From assembly GCF_004138295.1 (NCBI RefSeq), contig NZ_SCFM01000004.1:1-64000 (forward strand): a DNA stretch of 64,000 nucleotides. The letters run 5' to 3'. Shown here piece after piece: positions 51,032 through 60,031 of this stretch; within the stretch, counting starts at the first letter, position 1, and every line of letters starts with the position of its first letter. The notes under the pieces were generated by a model. It searched no databases. It was not told the origin of the DNA and worked only from the letters and a program-made list of their open reading frames with translations. The translations under genes were made by a program, and so were the position numbers. Origin of the DNA: Ectobacillus funiculus (GTDB lineage: Bacteria; Bacillota; Bacilli; Bacillales; Bacillaceae_G).

Positions 51032-53533
51032 TTGAAGGGCAAACGTGCAATAGAATTATTAGCACCTGTTGGTAATTGGGAATGTTTACGTGCCGCTGTT
51101 GCTAACGGAGCAGATGCCGTATTTTTTGGAGTAGATAAATTTAACGCCCGTGTACGTGCAAAAAACTTCACAATGGAAGAACTGCCAGATGTGATGAAGT
51201 ACTTGCATAAATACAATGTAAAAGGATACGTTACGTTTAATATATTAGTATTTGAACAGGAATTAGAGGATGCACGCAAGTTAGTAGAAGCATGTATTGA
51301 GGCAGGAGTGGATGCTCTGATTGTGCAGGATATGGGATTAGTACAGTTAATTCGTGAAATTTCACCTGATTTTCCAATCCATGGTTCTACACAAATGACG
51401 ATTACATCTCCAGAAGCCGTACAATTTTTGCAGCCGTATGATTTAGAAGTTATCGTGCTTGGCCGTGAGAATAACTTAAAGCAAATTCAAACTATCGCAA
51501 ATAAAACAGATGTGCCTCTTGAAGTATTTGTGCATGGTGCATTGTGTGTATCATACTCTGGACAATGTTTAACTTCGGAAATGTGGGGTGGACGTTCTGC
51601 GAACCGCGGGGAATGTGCACAGGCATGCCGTCTTCCTTATGATTTAATTGTAGACGGAGAAAAGCGGGAAATGGGAAATATTGCTTATTTACTGTCACCA
51701 AAGGATTTGGCTGCATTAGAGCTTGTACCTGAGTTAATTGAAGCAGGCGTTTCTACCTTTAAAATCGAAGGTCGTTTAAAATCTCCCGAATACGTAGCAA
51801 ACGTAGTAAGTAAATACCGGAAGGCAATTGATGAATATATAGCCGGCCGTGATTACAACCCTACAAAAGAAGATTTGCGCGAACTACAGCAAAGCTTCAG
51901 CCGCGGATTCACATATGGCTTTTTAAGCGGGACGAATCATAAACAGCTGCTTGACGGAACATTTCCAAAAAGCCGCGGTGTGTTTTTAGGTACGGTGAAA
52001 AAAGTATTAAAGGATGCTGTATTATGTGAATTACAGGCACCGGTAAAACGCGGTGACGGTATTGTTTTTGATGCTGGCCGTCCGGAGGAGAAAGAAGAAG
52101 GCGGGCGCATCTACGATCTTCGTAAAATGGGGCAAAAAGTTGAAGGCGAAGTGCAAAATGGTCTAATTGAAATTGTCCCGGGCCGTCATGATGTGAACTT
52201 AACGAAGGTACGTGTGGGCGATCGTATTTGGAAAACGAGTGATCAAGAATTAGATCGTCGTCTGCGTAAAACATTTGAAGCAGAATATACCTATAAGCTA
52301 TTTCCTATAACGATTGACGCATATGGAAAAGCAGGAAAGCCTCTTGTTTCTGTATGGCGTGACGAAGTGACAGGTTATACTGTAACAGTTGAATCAGAAG
52401 AGCTGCTGCAGGAGGCAATAAAACGACCGTTAACATCAGAATATTTGCAGGAGCAATGGGGCCGCTTAGGAGGCACTGTGTTTGAACTAGCACATGTTAC
52501 CGCACATTTCTCAGGCAATGTTATTGTTCCTGTAAAAGAACTGAATCGTATGCGCCGTGAAGCTTCTGAGGCATTACTTGCACTAAGACAGGAGCCGAAG
52601 CAATATAAAAAGCATGCAGTATCAACAGCAGTTCAAAAACAGAATCACATAAGTGCAGAAGCTCCTCAGCTGTTAGTGCTTTGCCGCACAATGGAACAAA
52701 TTCATGCAGCGTGTGAAACAGATGTTACCTTTATCTATGCTGATTTTGAATTTACAACAGATTATCCGAAGGCGGTACAAGCCGTACGTAAAGCAGGAAA
52801 ACATATAGCTCTAGCAACACCACGCATTCATATGCCAGGCGAAAACGGAATTTTAAATGGCATTGTCAAGGCGGGCCCAGATGCTATTCTCGTAAGAAGC
52901 TTAGGAGCAGCACATTATTATATTGAACAACAGCTTTCTTTACCGCTCATTGGCGATTTCTCTTTAAACATCGCAAACCATAAAGCTGTCGAGATGTTTT
53001 TAGAGCGCGGATTAGAACGAGTTACGCCATCCTATGATTTAAATATCCAACAGATGATGGATATGCTTGCGGTAGCAAAGACGGATCAAATGGAAATGGT
53101 TATTCACCAACACTTACCAATGTTCCACACGGAACATTGTGTATACTGTACGTTCTTAAGTGAAGGTACTGATTTTACAAACTGTGGTCGACCATGCGAA
53201 ACGCATCGAGTTTCCCTGCAAGATCGTATTGGTATGTCTCATCCAGTCAGGGTAGATATCGGTTGTCGTAATACTGTATATAATGCGATTGAACAATCAG
53301 GGGCTGAATACTTAAATCATTTTATACAGCATGGTGTTCAGCATTATCGTATAGAGTTCCTTGAAGAAGGTGCAGATAAAGTGAAAGAGGTTATAACATT
53401 ATACCGAGAAGCGCTGCAAGGAAAACGAAGCGGAACGAGCGTATGGCGAGCATTAAAAGCAACAAATCAGTTGGGAGTAACACGCGGACAATTAACTAAG
53501 GCAAATCATAGTGATAAAACGTTACAAAAATGA
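51032..53533 (+). CDS. U32-family protein, long form (RlhA-like, with DUF3656)
   Basis: 833 residues. The N-terminal U32 domain has ELLAPVGNWECLRAAVANGA and the Cys cluster HGALCVSYSGQC, RGECAQACRLPY, with KIEGRLKSPEYV; DUF3656 follows (about 380-500). The C-terminal part has a second Cys-rich site (HTEHCVYCTF ... NCGRPCETH). Though named peptidases, long U32 proteins such as E. coli RlhA modify 23S rRNA and likely bind Fe-S. TTG 51032 lies 9 nt behind AGGAAGGA. Its last ~42 codons are duplicated at 54345. Confidence 0.9.
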   Translation: MKGKRAIELLAPVGNWECLRAAVANGADAVFFGVDKFNARVRAKNFTMEELPDVMKYLHKYNVKGYVTFNILVFEQELEDARKLVEACIEAGVDALIVQDMGLVQLIREISPDFPIHGSTQMTITSPEAVQFLQPYDLEVIVLGRENNLKQIQTIANKTDVPLEVFVHGALCVSYSGQCLTSEMWGGRSANRGECAQACRLPYDLIVDGEKREMGNIAYLLSPKDLAALELVPELIEAGVSTFKIEGRLKSPEYVANVVSKYRKAIDEYIAGRDYNPTKEDLRELQQSFSRGFTYGFLSGTNHKQLLDGTFPKSRGVFLGTVKKVLKDAVLCELQAPVKRGDGIVFDAGRPEEKEEGGRIYDLRKMGQKVEGEVQNGLIEIVPGRHDVNLTKVRVGDRIWKTSDQELDRRLRKTFEAEYTYKLFPITIDAYGKAGKPLVSVWRDEVTGYTVTVESEELLQEAIKRPLTSEYLQEQWGRLGGTVFELAHVTAHFSGNVIVPVKELNRMRREASEALLALRQEPKQYKKHAVSTAVQKQNHISAEAPQLLVLCRTMEQIHAACETDVTFIYADFEFTTDYPKAVQAVRKAGKHIALATPRIHMPGENGILNGIVKAGPDAILVRSLGAAHYYIEQQLSLPLIGDFSLNIANHKAVEMFLERGLERVTPSYDLNIQQMMDMLAVAKTDQMEMVIHQHLPMFHTEHCVYCTFLSEGTDFTNCGRPCETHRVSLQDRIGMSHPVRVDIGCRNTVYNAIEQSGAEYLNHFIQHGVQHYRIEFLEEGADKVKEVITLYREALQGKRSGTSVWRALKATNQLGVTRGQLTKANHSDKTLQK

Positions 53534-54344
53534 AATTAGCGGTTTAAAAGCTTTTGCCAGACGCTGAAAATCGGAACAAGGAACAACGGAATGTACGGGT
53601 ATGGTTCATTCCTATTACTCTCCTGCTGATTTAATACAAAGCTAAATTGAAAAAAGATGACTGTCTTAACAAGAAGGTAAGCCACGATTGAATTGTAGCT
53701 TGCCTTCTTGTATTCATCTGCAGTTTATTATGTAATTTAAGTCCATATAAACAATTACTTAGTATATATATGCTTTACAGAAACAAGGAAATTATCCGAT
53801 TAAATTTTCACAAAAACGACATTGTTTTAATACTGTTACTTATTCAACTGGTGCTTTAGTTTCACAACAAATAATAAATGAGTTTAGTGTGTTATAAAGC
53901 ATACACTCAAAGACGCCCTGAATGGCTTATGGAGGCATTTAAGGTGTTCTCCTTACCTTTAATTGAATCTGACGGTCCTTCCATTCCGCAAGCCTGCTGT
54001 GGAGTTGATGTGTTAGTGTGTTGGTGGGATGCAGAAACCACCCTCATCCACACATTCGGTAAATATCCGACACGACTCAACTAACAGATACGATTTAATA
54101 AGGAATACGAGCGTAAAAGTTTGTAGTTAAATAATTAATAATTTCATATACCGTATTAATTTTTTGAAAATATCTTTTTTCAGTAAATACAAAACAGTCG
54201 ATAGCATTATCTTAAAAAACAGAAATCCAACAGCTGCTAGGGTTGCATTTAGCTGATGTAAATTGATTGCTTGTATCGACAATTTCGGGGGAATAGTAAG
54301 GAAAAATATTCAACAAAACCTTGATATCAATGAGTTTCTAGAAT
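53534..54344. other. Region between the U32 gene and its duplicated tail
   Basis: Terminator at 53668-53712, then AT-rich DNA. A 68-codon ORF at 53878-54084 has no ribosome site and is not supported. Confidence 0.45.
53668..53712 (+). terminator. Terminator after the U32 gene
   Basis: ACAAGAAGGtAAGC and GCTTgCCTTCTTGT pair around a 15-nt loop. Confidence 0.7.
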
Positions 54345-54476
54345 GTTTACAAGGCATTAGAAGGAAAACGAAACGGAACGAGCGTATGGAGGGCATTAAA
54401 AGCAACAAATCAGTTGGGGATAACACGCGGACAATTAATTAAGGCAAATCATAGTGATAAAACGTTACAAAAATGA
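54345..54476 (+). pseudogene. Duplicated 3' end of a U32 gene
   Basis: Reads KALEGKRNGTSVWRALKATN then QLGITRGQLIKANHSDKTLQ-K-stop, matching the final residues of the U32 protein with a few substitutions, and matching ~15 nt beyond the stop. No upstream part is present. A direct repeat of about 135 bp, 0.94 kb from the parent. Confidence 0.92.
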
Positions 54477-54641
54477 AATTAGCGGTTTAAATATTATTTC
54501 GATAGTTAAAGAAATACAATAGGGAAATTCATGGAGGAAGGTTGGGGGTATTTTTATCAACCCCATTTGGAGAGATAGGAGTTTATTAATATACAACAGA
54601 TCATAAAGATGCATTACGGTAACCAGTAAAAAAGGGAAAGG

Positions 54642-54833
54642 ACTAACAACCTGTCCTCATTTGATTTTGTGAGTTCATACAGCGATTCACCTATTGTGAA
54701 ACGAGTACGACAAGAAGTATCACAAGCAGTGAGAGAGTGTGCATCAAGTATTTCACTTGCCAATGCAACGGACTTCACGCAGGAAGAGGTTAAAGCACTC
54801 AAGGAGATGGCATCTGAGTACATGAAGGAATAG
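54642..54833 (+). pseudogene. Gene remnant of unknown origin
   Basis: An open plus-strand frame without a start signal: SFDFVSSYSDSPIVKRVRQE, VSQAVRECASSISLANATDF, ending KEMASEYMKE. The composition is clearly protein-like. Just downstream another fragment (LLEIAIMDLINRYE, ending near 55005) appears after a frame change. Possibly phage-derived. Confidence 0.45.
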
Positions 54834-55023
54834 GAGCATTAAACAAAGCGAGATGTCTTACATAAACGCATTATGATGCTTGAGAAGGTAAGGAAGACCA
54901 TTGTTATATCTGAGAGCGTAACTGGACGAATTTGGAAGAGAAACGATTCAATTAGAGTGACTTGCTGGAGATTGCGATTATGGATTTAATAAACCGTTAT
55001 GAGTGAGGTATGTAGAAAAACAC

Positions 55024-55560
55024 CTATCGTGTGACAGGTGTTTTTATTGTTCTTTTGTTAATAGCAGTGCGTCCTGTGTTGGTACTCTTTCGGATTATAC
55101 CGATAATCAAACGGACAATCAAAAATGTTGTGGTTAGAGAAGAAAGCGTATATTTCCAATTCCATGACTTTTTGTACTCAATTAGTCGTGTATTCTTTTC
55201 GAGCCAATTTTCAGCAATTGTCATAGGGATGCTAAAACATAGAGATTTTGCTATCATACCGAAAATATTTGAATTTTTGCTTAGTTGATTATAGTACACA
55301 CATGAAATGGGGAAGAGAATGTAGCTGAACAAGAAGCTGAAATCAAAGATTTTAAACAAATTAACAGGATATTTTATGTAACCTTTTTTCACGACTACAG
55401 CGTCTAGAATTGTTGAAATGTAACTTTTAAGAAAAAAGATAATGAGCCAGTCTTTCATAAGAGGCTTTCTTATCAAGTTGAAAAAAGCAATTATCCCAAA
55501 AAGGAATAGAAACCTTAGAGTCGCTTTTTCGAAAGTGTTATTTATAAAAGTTTTATTCAT
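55024..55560 (-). CDS. CBO0543-family membrane protein
   Basis: 178 residues with about five hydrophobic segments and the family core KDWLIIFFLKSYISTILDAV, RLIEYKKSWNWKYT. Function unknown. ATG 55560 lies behind ATGGAGGCATCAGC. The C-terminal 25 residues are basic. A broken relative occurs at 25056-25202. Confidence 0.75.
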   Translation of the reverse strand: MNKTFINNTFEKATLRFLFLFGIIAFFNLIRKPLMKDWLIIFFLKSYISTILDAVVVKKGYIKYPVNLFKIFDFSFLFSYILFPISCVYYNQLSKNSNIFGMIAKSLCFSIPMTIAENWLEKNTRLIEYKKSWNWKYTLSSLTTTFLIVRLIIGIIRKSTNTGRTAINKRTIKTPVTR

Positions 55561-55679
55561 GCTGATGCCTCCATCCTGTAAATCTCCTTGGATAGTTTAA
55601 CCTAAAGGGCCGTTAGTAAATATTCTTTGCAATGGTATCAGAAAGTACACATGTAGAAGCGAAAACTCCAATAATGAGT

Positions 55680-55708
55680 GAGCCATACAATGTGTATGGC
55701 TCTTTTTC
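55680..55708 (+). terminator. Terminator-like hairpin
   Basis: GAGCCATACA / TGTATGGCTC then TTTTTC. No plus-strand gene is visible before it. Confidence 0.7.
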
Positions 55709-55734
55709 ATGATAGGAAAGGTTTGATAAGGTGA

Positions 55735-55955
55735 ATGACAAAGTGGTGGATGGTTCGTGCAGGCAATGACAATGAATTAATATCAATTTGGAAGAAAAAA
55801 GTGTTGCTTCAATTGGATGGACAGAATTAGGAAGTCCTAAACATTATTCGACAAGGGACAGTCTCATAAAAAAAGCACACGTAGTATATATAGATGAAAG
55901 ACCTGCTACTCGTATTAATTGGGCAAGTCAAGTTTCCACTTTCCGCCCAATATGA
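55735..55955 (+). pseudogene. Mrr-like restriction endonuclease N-terminal remnant, frameshifted
   Basis: Starts MTKWWMVRAGNDNELISIWK, then after one missing base in the A run near 55797 continues SVASIGWTELGSPKHYSTRD and HVVYIDERPATRINWASQVS before a stop. The opening resembles the N-terminus of Mrr-type restriction proteins as I recall them. The nuclease domain is absent. Confidence 0.6.
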
Positions 55956-56208
55956 TCAATCACATTCTCGAGTTCATCAGGCTTCAAAAACTCAATCGGC
56001 GAAAAGCCTTTTTCAAACAACAACGTATCCGCCTCAATCATCAGCACATACCGCCCATTCACCTTCGCAATATGAATCGCTCCCCAAAGTCTGCAAGCAA
56101 ACCTGTGATAGAAATATGGTCAGCCTTTAGCGACAGTTCAATCTCAGGTGTATGCTCAAATAATCTGAGCCGCCACTTCCATGACTTATAAAGAAAGATT
56201 TTTGCCAT
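55928..56208 (-). pseudogene. Frameshifted gene downstream of a 55-residue protein
   Basis: The minus-strand reading starts MAKIFLYKSWKWRLRLFEHT at 56208, overlapping the previous stop (TAATG). It runs to LLADFGE, then shifts frame to GAIHIAKVNGRYVLMIEADT and LKPDELENVIDHIGRK, ending at 55928. One frameshift near 56090 breaks it. Family unrecognised. Tail-to-tail with the Mrr remnant. Confidence 0.55.
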
Positions 56209-56375
56209 TATTCTTTCGTTAATTCTTCTTCAAAGAAAAAAGTAGATGGATATTCATTGACAATGTAAGCGTACCTTTTCATGTTTTTTATATATTTACA
56301 TTTAGAGATTGTTACCGATTCACCAGACGTTCTAATATTTACTTCTTGACCACTAGTAAACAGATTTTTTTGCAT
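56208..56375 (-). CDS. Small hypothetical protein (55 residues)
   Basis: ATG 56375 (MQKNLFTSGQEVNIRTSGES) behind AGAAAGGGTGAGAAA. Strand-rich, ending YPSTFFFEEELTKE. Its stop overlaps the start of the broken downstream gene, indicating an original two-gene unit. Function unknown. Confidence 0.6.
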   Translation of the reverse strand: MQKNLFTSGQEVNIRTSGESVTISKCKYIKNMKRYAYIVNEYPSTFFFEEELTKE

Positions 56376-56599
56376 TTTCTCACCCTTTCTGGTATCGAAA
56401 ATAATTAAATTTTTAATTATGTTTTCGCGCATTTTGAGACATAGCTTATTAAGTATGACATGACCCCTTGTTTTTATCCAGTGTTTTTGCTAAGGATTTT
56501 ATTATTCCCTAATAATCTTAATGATTAAAGGTTAAAGTTGCTGTTTTTGTTTATTCAGCTCATAGATACTATTGTATGGTGGATAATGGCTCATTATGA

Positions 56600-56764
56600 G
56601 GGAATCAAATTTGTTGGTCTTGCCATAGAAATGCCAAAGGACTGGAGAGTTTCTACAAGCGGTAGAAAGCTGAAGAGATAACGACAGTGCATTTCATGGA
56701 AGCTATAGGTATGAAAAAAGCAACGTTTTATCGCAAAGTGAAGGAATACAAACGTGAGAGTTAA
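56600..56764 (+). pseudogene. C-terminal remnant of a serine recombinase
   Basis: Blocks IEMPKDWR, FYKR-stop-KAEEITTVHFMEAIGMKK and ATFYRKVKEYKRES match the linker and C-terminal helix-turn-helix of resolvase/invertase-type recombinases. A frameshift and a TAG (from Trp) break it; the catalytic domain is missing. A trace of a past mobile element. Confidence 0.65.
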
Positions 56765-56980
56765 TAGTTAAACAAGGATAATTTCATGTACTGTAATGGA
56801 GAAATCTCTTTCCATTTCTGTAACCTTGAAGGAACTATTACTTCCTGAATGCTTACTTATGTAAACCTCTCATAAATACGGTATTCATATTTAAAATAAA
56901 CAGCCCAATTTATTTTGTGTACAAGCAAGCTTATTTTTTCGTCATATATTATTACACAGAGTAGAAAGGGGATACAGACA

Positions 56981-57835
56981 TTGAATTGGAACAACTTAGG
57001 ATTCGTGATATGTAAACCGGACGCGGTGTACTTAGGTTTAGAACAAGATATTTTATCATTTCTGCGGCAAAAGGGTTTTCAGATTCTTACTTACAAATAT
57101 GTGACTATTACACCGGATCTATGCCGACGTTTATATTGGGAGGAAAATAAAGATTACTCTGAGTGGTGGCATGAACTAGAAAGCGAATTCTTTAATTTAG
57201 GAGAAAGTTTATGTGTGCTGGTTCAAGGTACACCACCATCATCGTACCAATCGGTTTCTGATCTGATTGAAAAAAAGTGGAAAGGAAACTTCAGGCCTGA
57301 GAAAGCAAAGGAAGGGACAATACGGCATACGTTTGGATCGAGGAATGGAATATTTAATCTATTTCACTCTTCAGATTGTACAAGCGCTACGAAAAGAGAA
57401 TCATCAATATTTTTTACGGCTGAAGAGATAGAACGATTACCATATCAACGTGTGCCTTACTCACTTAAACAAAAAGAGAAGCACAATCTTGATATTGCAG
57501 ATCTATACTTTCGTATCAAGCAGCAATGCATACAAGTTTCATCCATGCATCCCGAAGTGAAGAAAAGATATAAAAACTACATTGATGAGAAGCATTATCA
57601 AGCCATGAGCGTAAGCAATTCCTTGAAGCAAACTTGGCTGTATAAAACCTTACAGGAGGAATATCAGATGTTTTATGCGGACATTTACGAAGATCACTTA
57701 TTGAAGTGTATTACTGACTATAAACATTTTAGAAATATAGACTATGATAAGCTATTTCGAGCGTTCGCTACAATCGGTTTAAACCTTACGAGCTGGGAAA
57801 CCTGTTTATTTAAAACGACAATGCTGGATATGTAA
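56981..57835 (+). CDS. Nucleoside-diphosphate-kinase-like domain fused to an unknown C-terminal domain
   Basis: 284 residues. The first ~150 follow the NDK fold: FVICKPDAV (Lys12, P-loop equivalent), a long insertion around YWEENKDYSEWWHELESEF, then GIFNLFHSSDCTSATKRESS with His129 at the phosphohistidine position. About 135 helical residues follow, with no match I know. Genuine NDK is ~150 residues, and the Kpn-loop region differs, so catalysis is uncertain. TTG 56981 is 9 nt behind AAAGGGG. Convergent with the GRAS gene. Confidence 0.75.
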   Translation: MNWNNLGFVICKPDAVYLGLEQDILSFLRQKGFQILTYKYVTITPDLCRRLYWEENKDYSEWWHELESEFFNLGESLCVLVQGTPPSSYQSVSDLIEKKWKGNFRPEKAKEGTIRHTFGSRNGIFNLFHSSDCTSATKRESSIFFTAEEIERLPYQRVPYSLKQKEKHNLDIADLYFRIKQQCIQVSSMHPEVKKRYKNYIDEKHYQAMSVSNSLKQTWLYKTLQEEYQMFYADIYEDHLLKCITDYKHFRNIDYDKLFRAFATIGLNLTSWETCLFKTTMLDM

Positions 57836-57945
57836 AATAGAAAAGAAAACTGTTAGAAGATAAAATTAGGTTGTCAAAGAGCATATTTGTATATGTTATA
57901 CCATTTTATGGAGCAAGAGAAAAGATTTTAGGATATCGCCTAACT

Positions 57946-58010
57946 GAAATTCATCTCCTCCTTACCGTTGGGCTTCGCCCTTCACACGCTTGAGGAGGGA
58001 GATGAATTTC
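57946..58010. other. Inverted-repeat element, possible IS200/IS605-type end
   Basis: GAAATTCATCTCC (57946-57958) and GGAGATGAATTTC (57998-58010) are exact inverted copies enclosing a GGGC-TTC-GCCC hairpin and TCCTCC/GAGGAG. The layout recalls the structured ends of IS200/IS605 elements, but no transposase or TnpB gene is present. Confidence 0.5.
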
Positions 58011-58024
58011 GGAATTACGTTAAA

Positions 58025-58080
58025 TTAGGCTTAATCTACAAGGTTTTTATGTATGACCTGTATATTAAGCCTAATTTTTC
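58025..58080 (+). terminator. Stem-loop after the NDK-like gene
   Basis: TTAGGCTTAAT and ATTAAGCCTAA pair around a 28-nt loop, followed by TTTTTC. Confidence 0.65.
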
Positions 58081-58294
58081 ATTCGAAAAATATATTGTCA
58101 TAAACAATATTTTTCGATTACCAAATACATATAAAAAGTTATTTTGTTATCTATCTACTCTAAGGTTTGACGATACTTTTCTAATTCCTTTAATGTCTAG
58201 CTTAGACTCTATGACAAGTTAAACATCTTAATAATATGGTGGAACAGGATTATCGTTTTATTAAGAAAGGTGTGCGTTCTATGTTTCTAATGAA

Positions 58295-59374
58295 TTATTT
58301 TTGTACGAGAATCGAAATAAGTGTTTCTTTTTCATATTCTAGTCCAAGATAACCATTATTCCAACGAACACTAAATCCATTTGGCATTGGTATATCAGGA
58401 AGAATATCTAGTTTAACCGGAGAAAATCCACTTAAGGATAAACGTTCTACCCATTTTTCACCGAGTTCATGCCGTTCTGTACGAATATTTTCGGGTTTCC
58501 CTAGAATATCCTCTATTTCTCTCCTGAAAAAAAGCTTTAGTGCGGTTTTCCCTTCATGACTTAATTCCGATTGATTTATAATGTTAAAAACGGCTTTAAA
58601 ATGTCTCCAGCAATTCTGAAATCGTTCCTCTAACGATGAGGTATTATGATTGACATGAGGTTCACACATGATAACAGCCAGTGGATTTAGATCATAGATA
58701 TGTTGTATAACTCTATTTCTTGTGTCAAAATCGTCCTCTAGCTCACGAATATGATGTAAAGCAAAAGCTGCATTAACTAGCAAAGGGTATTCAGATTTAG
58801 AAATGAAATCCCAGGTTTCTGGAGTCATTTCTTCAGCAGTTGTACAAAAAGAATGAAAAACAAGTTCAATTCCTTTTTCAGCAGCAGCGGCTTGTATGTT
58901 CGACTTCGCTTGAGATAAGCTTTCATCAGACGGTTCAACAGCAAATAAAATCAGTTTTTTAGGTGATTTTCCATTCAGCTCAAGTTCGTTTATTAAAGCT
59001 AATTCTTGTCGTCCCGTTCCAATGCCAATATTCAGTATTGAAATCTCATCATGCAATTCTATAAATTGCTCCAGAATTTTATTTGCTAGATGACTTGCTA
59101 TGGAGGCAAGAGGAAAATGCTTAGCAAGCATGTTAAAAAGAATGATTTGAGAAACTTCAAAGCGTTGAAGATATAAATTGATGTTAGTGTCATTTTCAAA
59201 ATCAAATTGCTTAGACAAAGCAGCAGCGAATATATAACAATCAAGATCCTCAGTCTTTTTCTCGAAATCAAGCTGATTAATAAAATTTCCAATCAGAGTT
59301 TGTGTATTTGTAATTTCTCCTGAATCTGACCCGCGTATAATTTGCAATAATGTATCAAAATATGTTTGTTTCAA
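58295..59374 (-). CDS. Bacterial GRAS-domain protein, methyltransferase-like
   Basis: 359 residues matching the GRAS layout of plant SCARECROW/DELLA proteins: a VHIID-like SAM loop ILNIGIGTGRQELALINEL (about 113-131), an acidic strand end LFAVEPSDE, VNAAFALHHI (about 200-209), CEPHVNHNTSSLEERF (about 237-252), and a C-terminal GFSPVKL ... YLGLEYEKETLISI corresponding to the SAW motif. Bacterial GRAS proteins are predicted small-molecule methyltransferases. TTG 59374 is behind GGGGGTCTAATA. Confidence 0.85.
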   Translation of the reverse strand: MKQTYFDTLLQIIRGSDSGEITNTQTLIGNFINQLDFEKKTEDLDCYIFAAALSKQFDFENDTNINLYLQRFEVSQIILFNMLAKHFPLASIASHLANKILEQFIELHDEISILNIGIGTGRQELALINELELNGKSPKKLILFAVEPSDESLSQAKSNIQAAAAEKGIELVFHSFCTTAEEMTPETWDFISKSEYPLLVNAAFALHHIRELEDDFDTRNRVIQHIYDLNPLAVIMCEPHVNHNTSSLEERFQNCWRHFKAVFNIINQSELSHEGKTALKLFFRREIEDILGKPENIRTERHELGEKWVERLSLSGFSPVKLDILPDIPMPNGFSVRWNNGYLGLEYEKETLISILVQK

Positions 59375-59510
59375 TATTAGACCCCCGATTTCAAAAAGGC
59401 ACTAAATGTAGTTTCTTTTTACATTGTAGAATATGCCGTCTTAATTTTACTGGTAATGCATTATAAGTTCATTTTTATAAAAATGTTACTTTTACTGAGG
59501 CAGACCAGTA

Positions 59511-59615
59511 ATGTACATTACGCCAACCCTTCAAGAATTAACCACAATAAGTGATGATTTAAATGCAGCGGGTTTATGCTGTATGTCTACGCTTGCATAT
59601 TTAGGAAGTATTTAA
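59511..59615 (+). CDS. Possible 34-residue peptide
   Basis: MYITPTLQELTTISDDLNAA then GLCCMSTLAYLGSI. It has an acidic leader-like half and a small-residue, Cys/Ser/Thr-containing tail, reminiscent of peptide precursors. GAGG lies 11 nt upstream, a weak site, and no modification enzyme other than the divergent GRAS gene is nearby. It could also be the tail of a lost gene. Confidence 0.35.
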   Translation: MYITPTLQELTTISDDLNAAGLCCMSTLAYLGSI

Positions 59616-59725
59616 ATGCTGACTGGTTCACAAACAGGATTTTTTTAGGTTGGGCATTTCTCCTATTACTTTTTAATAAAGTACACATATCTTGATTAAG
59701 AAGTCTAAGCGGAGGAGGGGTATAA

Positions 59726-59911
59726 ATGGTATATCCGTATCATGTTGGTTATCATCCATAGCATCATTACTATCCATATCACGTTGGTTATTATCCATAT
59801 CATCACTATTATCCATATCATACAGGCTATCATCATGGACCGCACGGTTATTATGGACATTATGGATATCAAGGTCAAGGTCAGGGTCAAGGTTATCACA
59901 GTGGGCATTAG
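59726..59911 (+). pseudogene. His/Tyr-rich spore-coat-like ORF with in-frame amber codon
   Basis: Behind AGCGGAGGAGGGGTATAA, ATG 59726 reads VYPYHVGYHP, then TAG at 59759-59761, then HHYYPYHVGYYPYHHYYPYH and a Gly-Gln tail ending YHSGH. About half the residues are His or Tyr, as in cross-linked coat proteins. The frame is otherwise intact for 61 codons. It is either a recent nonsense mutation or a site of readthrough. Confidence 0.7.
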
Positions 59912-60000
59912 ATGTTAGATGCAAAAAGAAAAACTATCGAGAAATACTAGAAAACAACCTGAAAGTTCTTTTGAATTTAGAGTTGTATAGTTTGCAACAG

Positions 60001-60031
60001 AGCACTAGTCTGACGACAGGTGCTTTTTTTT
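60001..60031 (+). terminator. Terminator after the coat-like ORF
   Basis: AGCAC-tagtctgacgacag-GTGCT with inner GTC/GAC pairing, then eight T. Confidence 0.8.

Noticed and set aside
53878-54084. 68-codon ORF with Trp/Cys-rich middle
   Set aside because: No ribosome site, in decayed surroundings, and no protein-like conservation visible.
57968-58222. 84-codon plus-strand ORF across the inverted repeat
   Set aside because: It runs through two hairpins, lacks a ribosome site, and its composition looks random.
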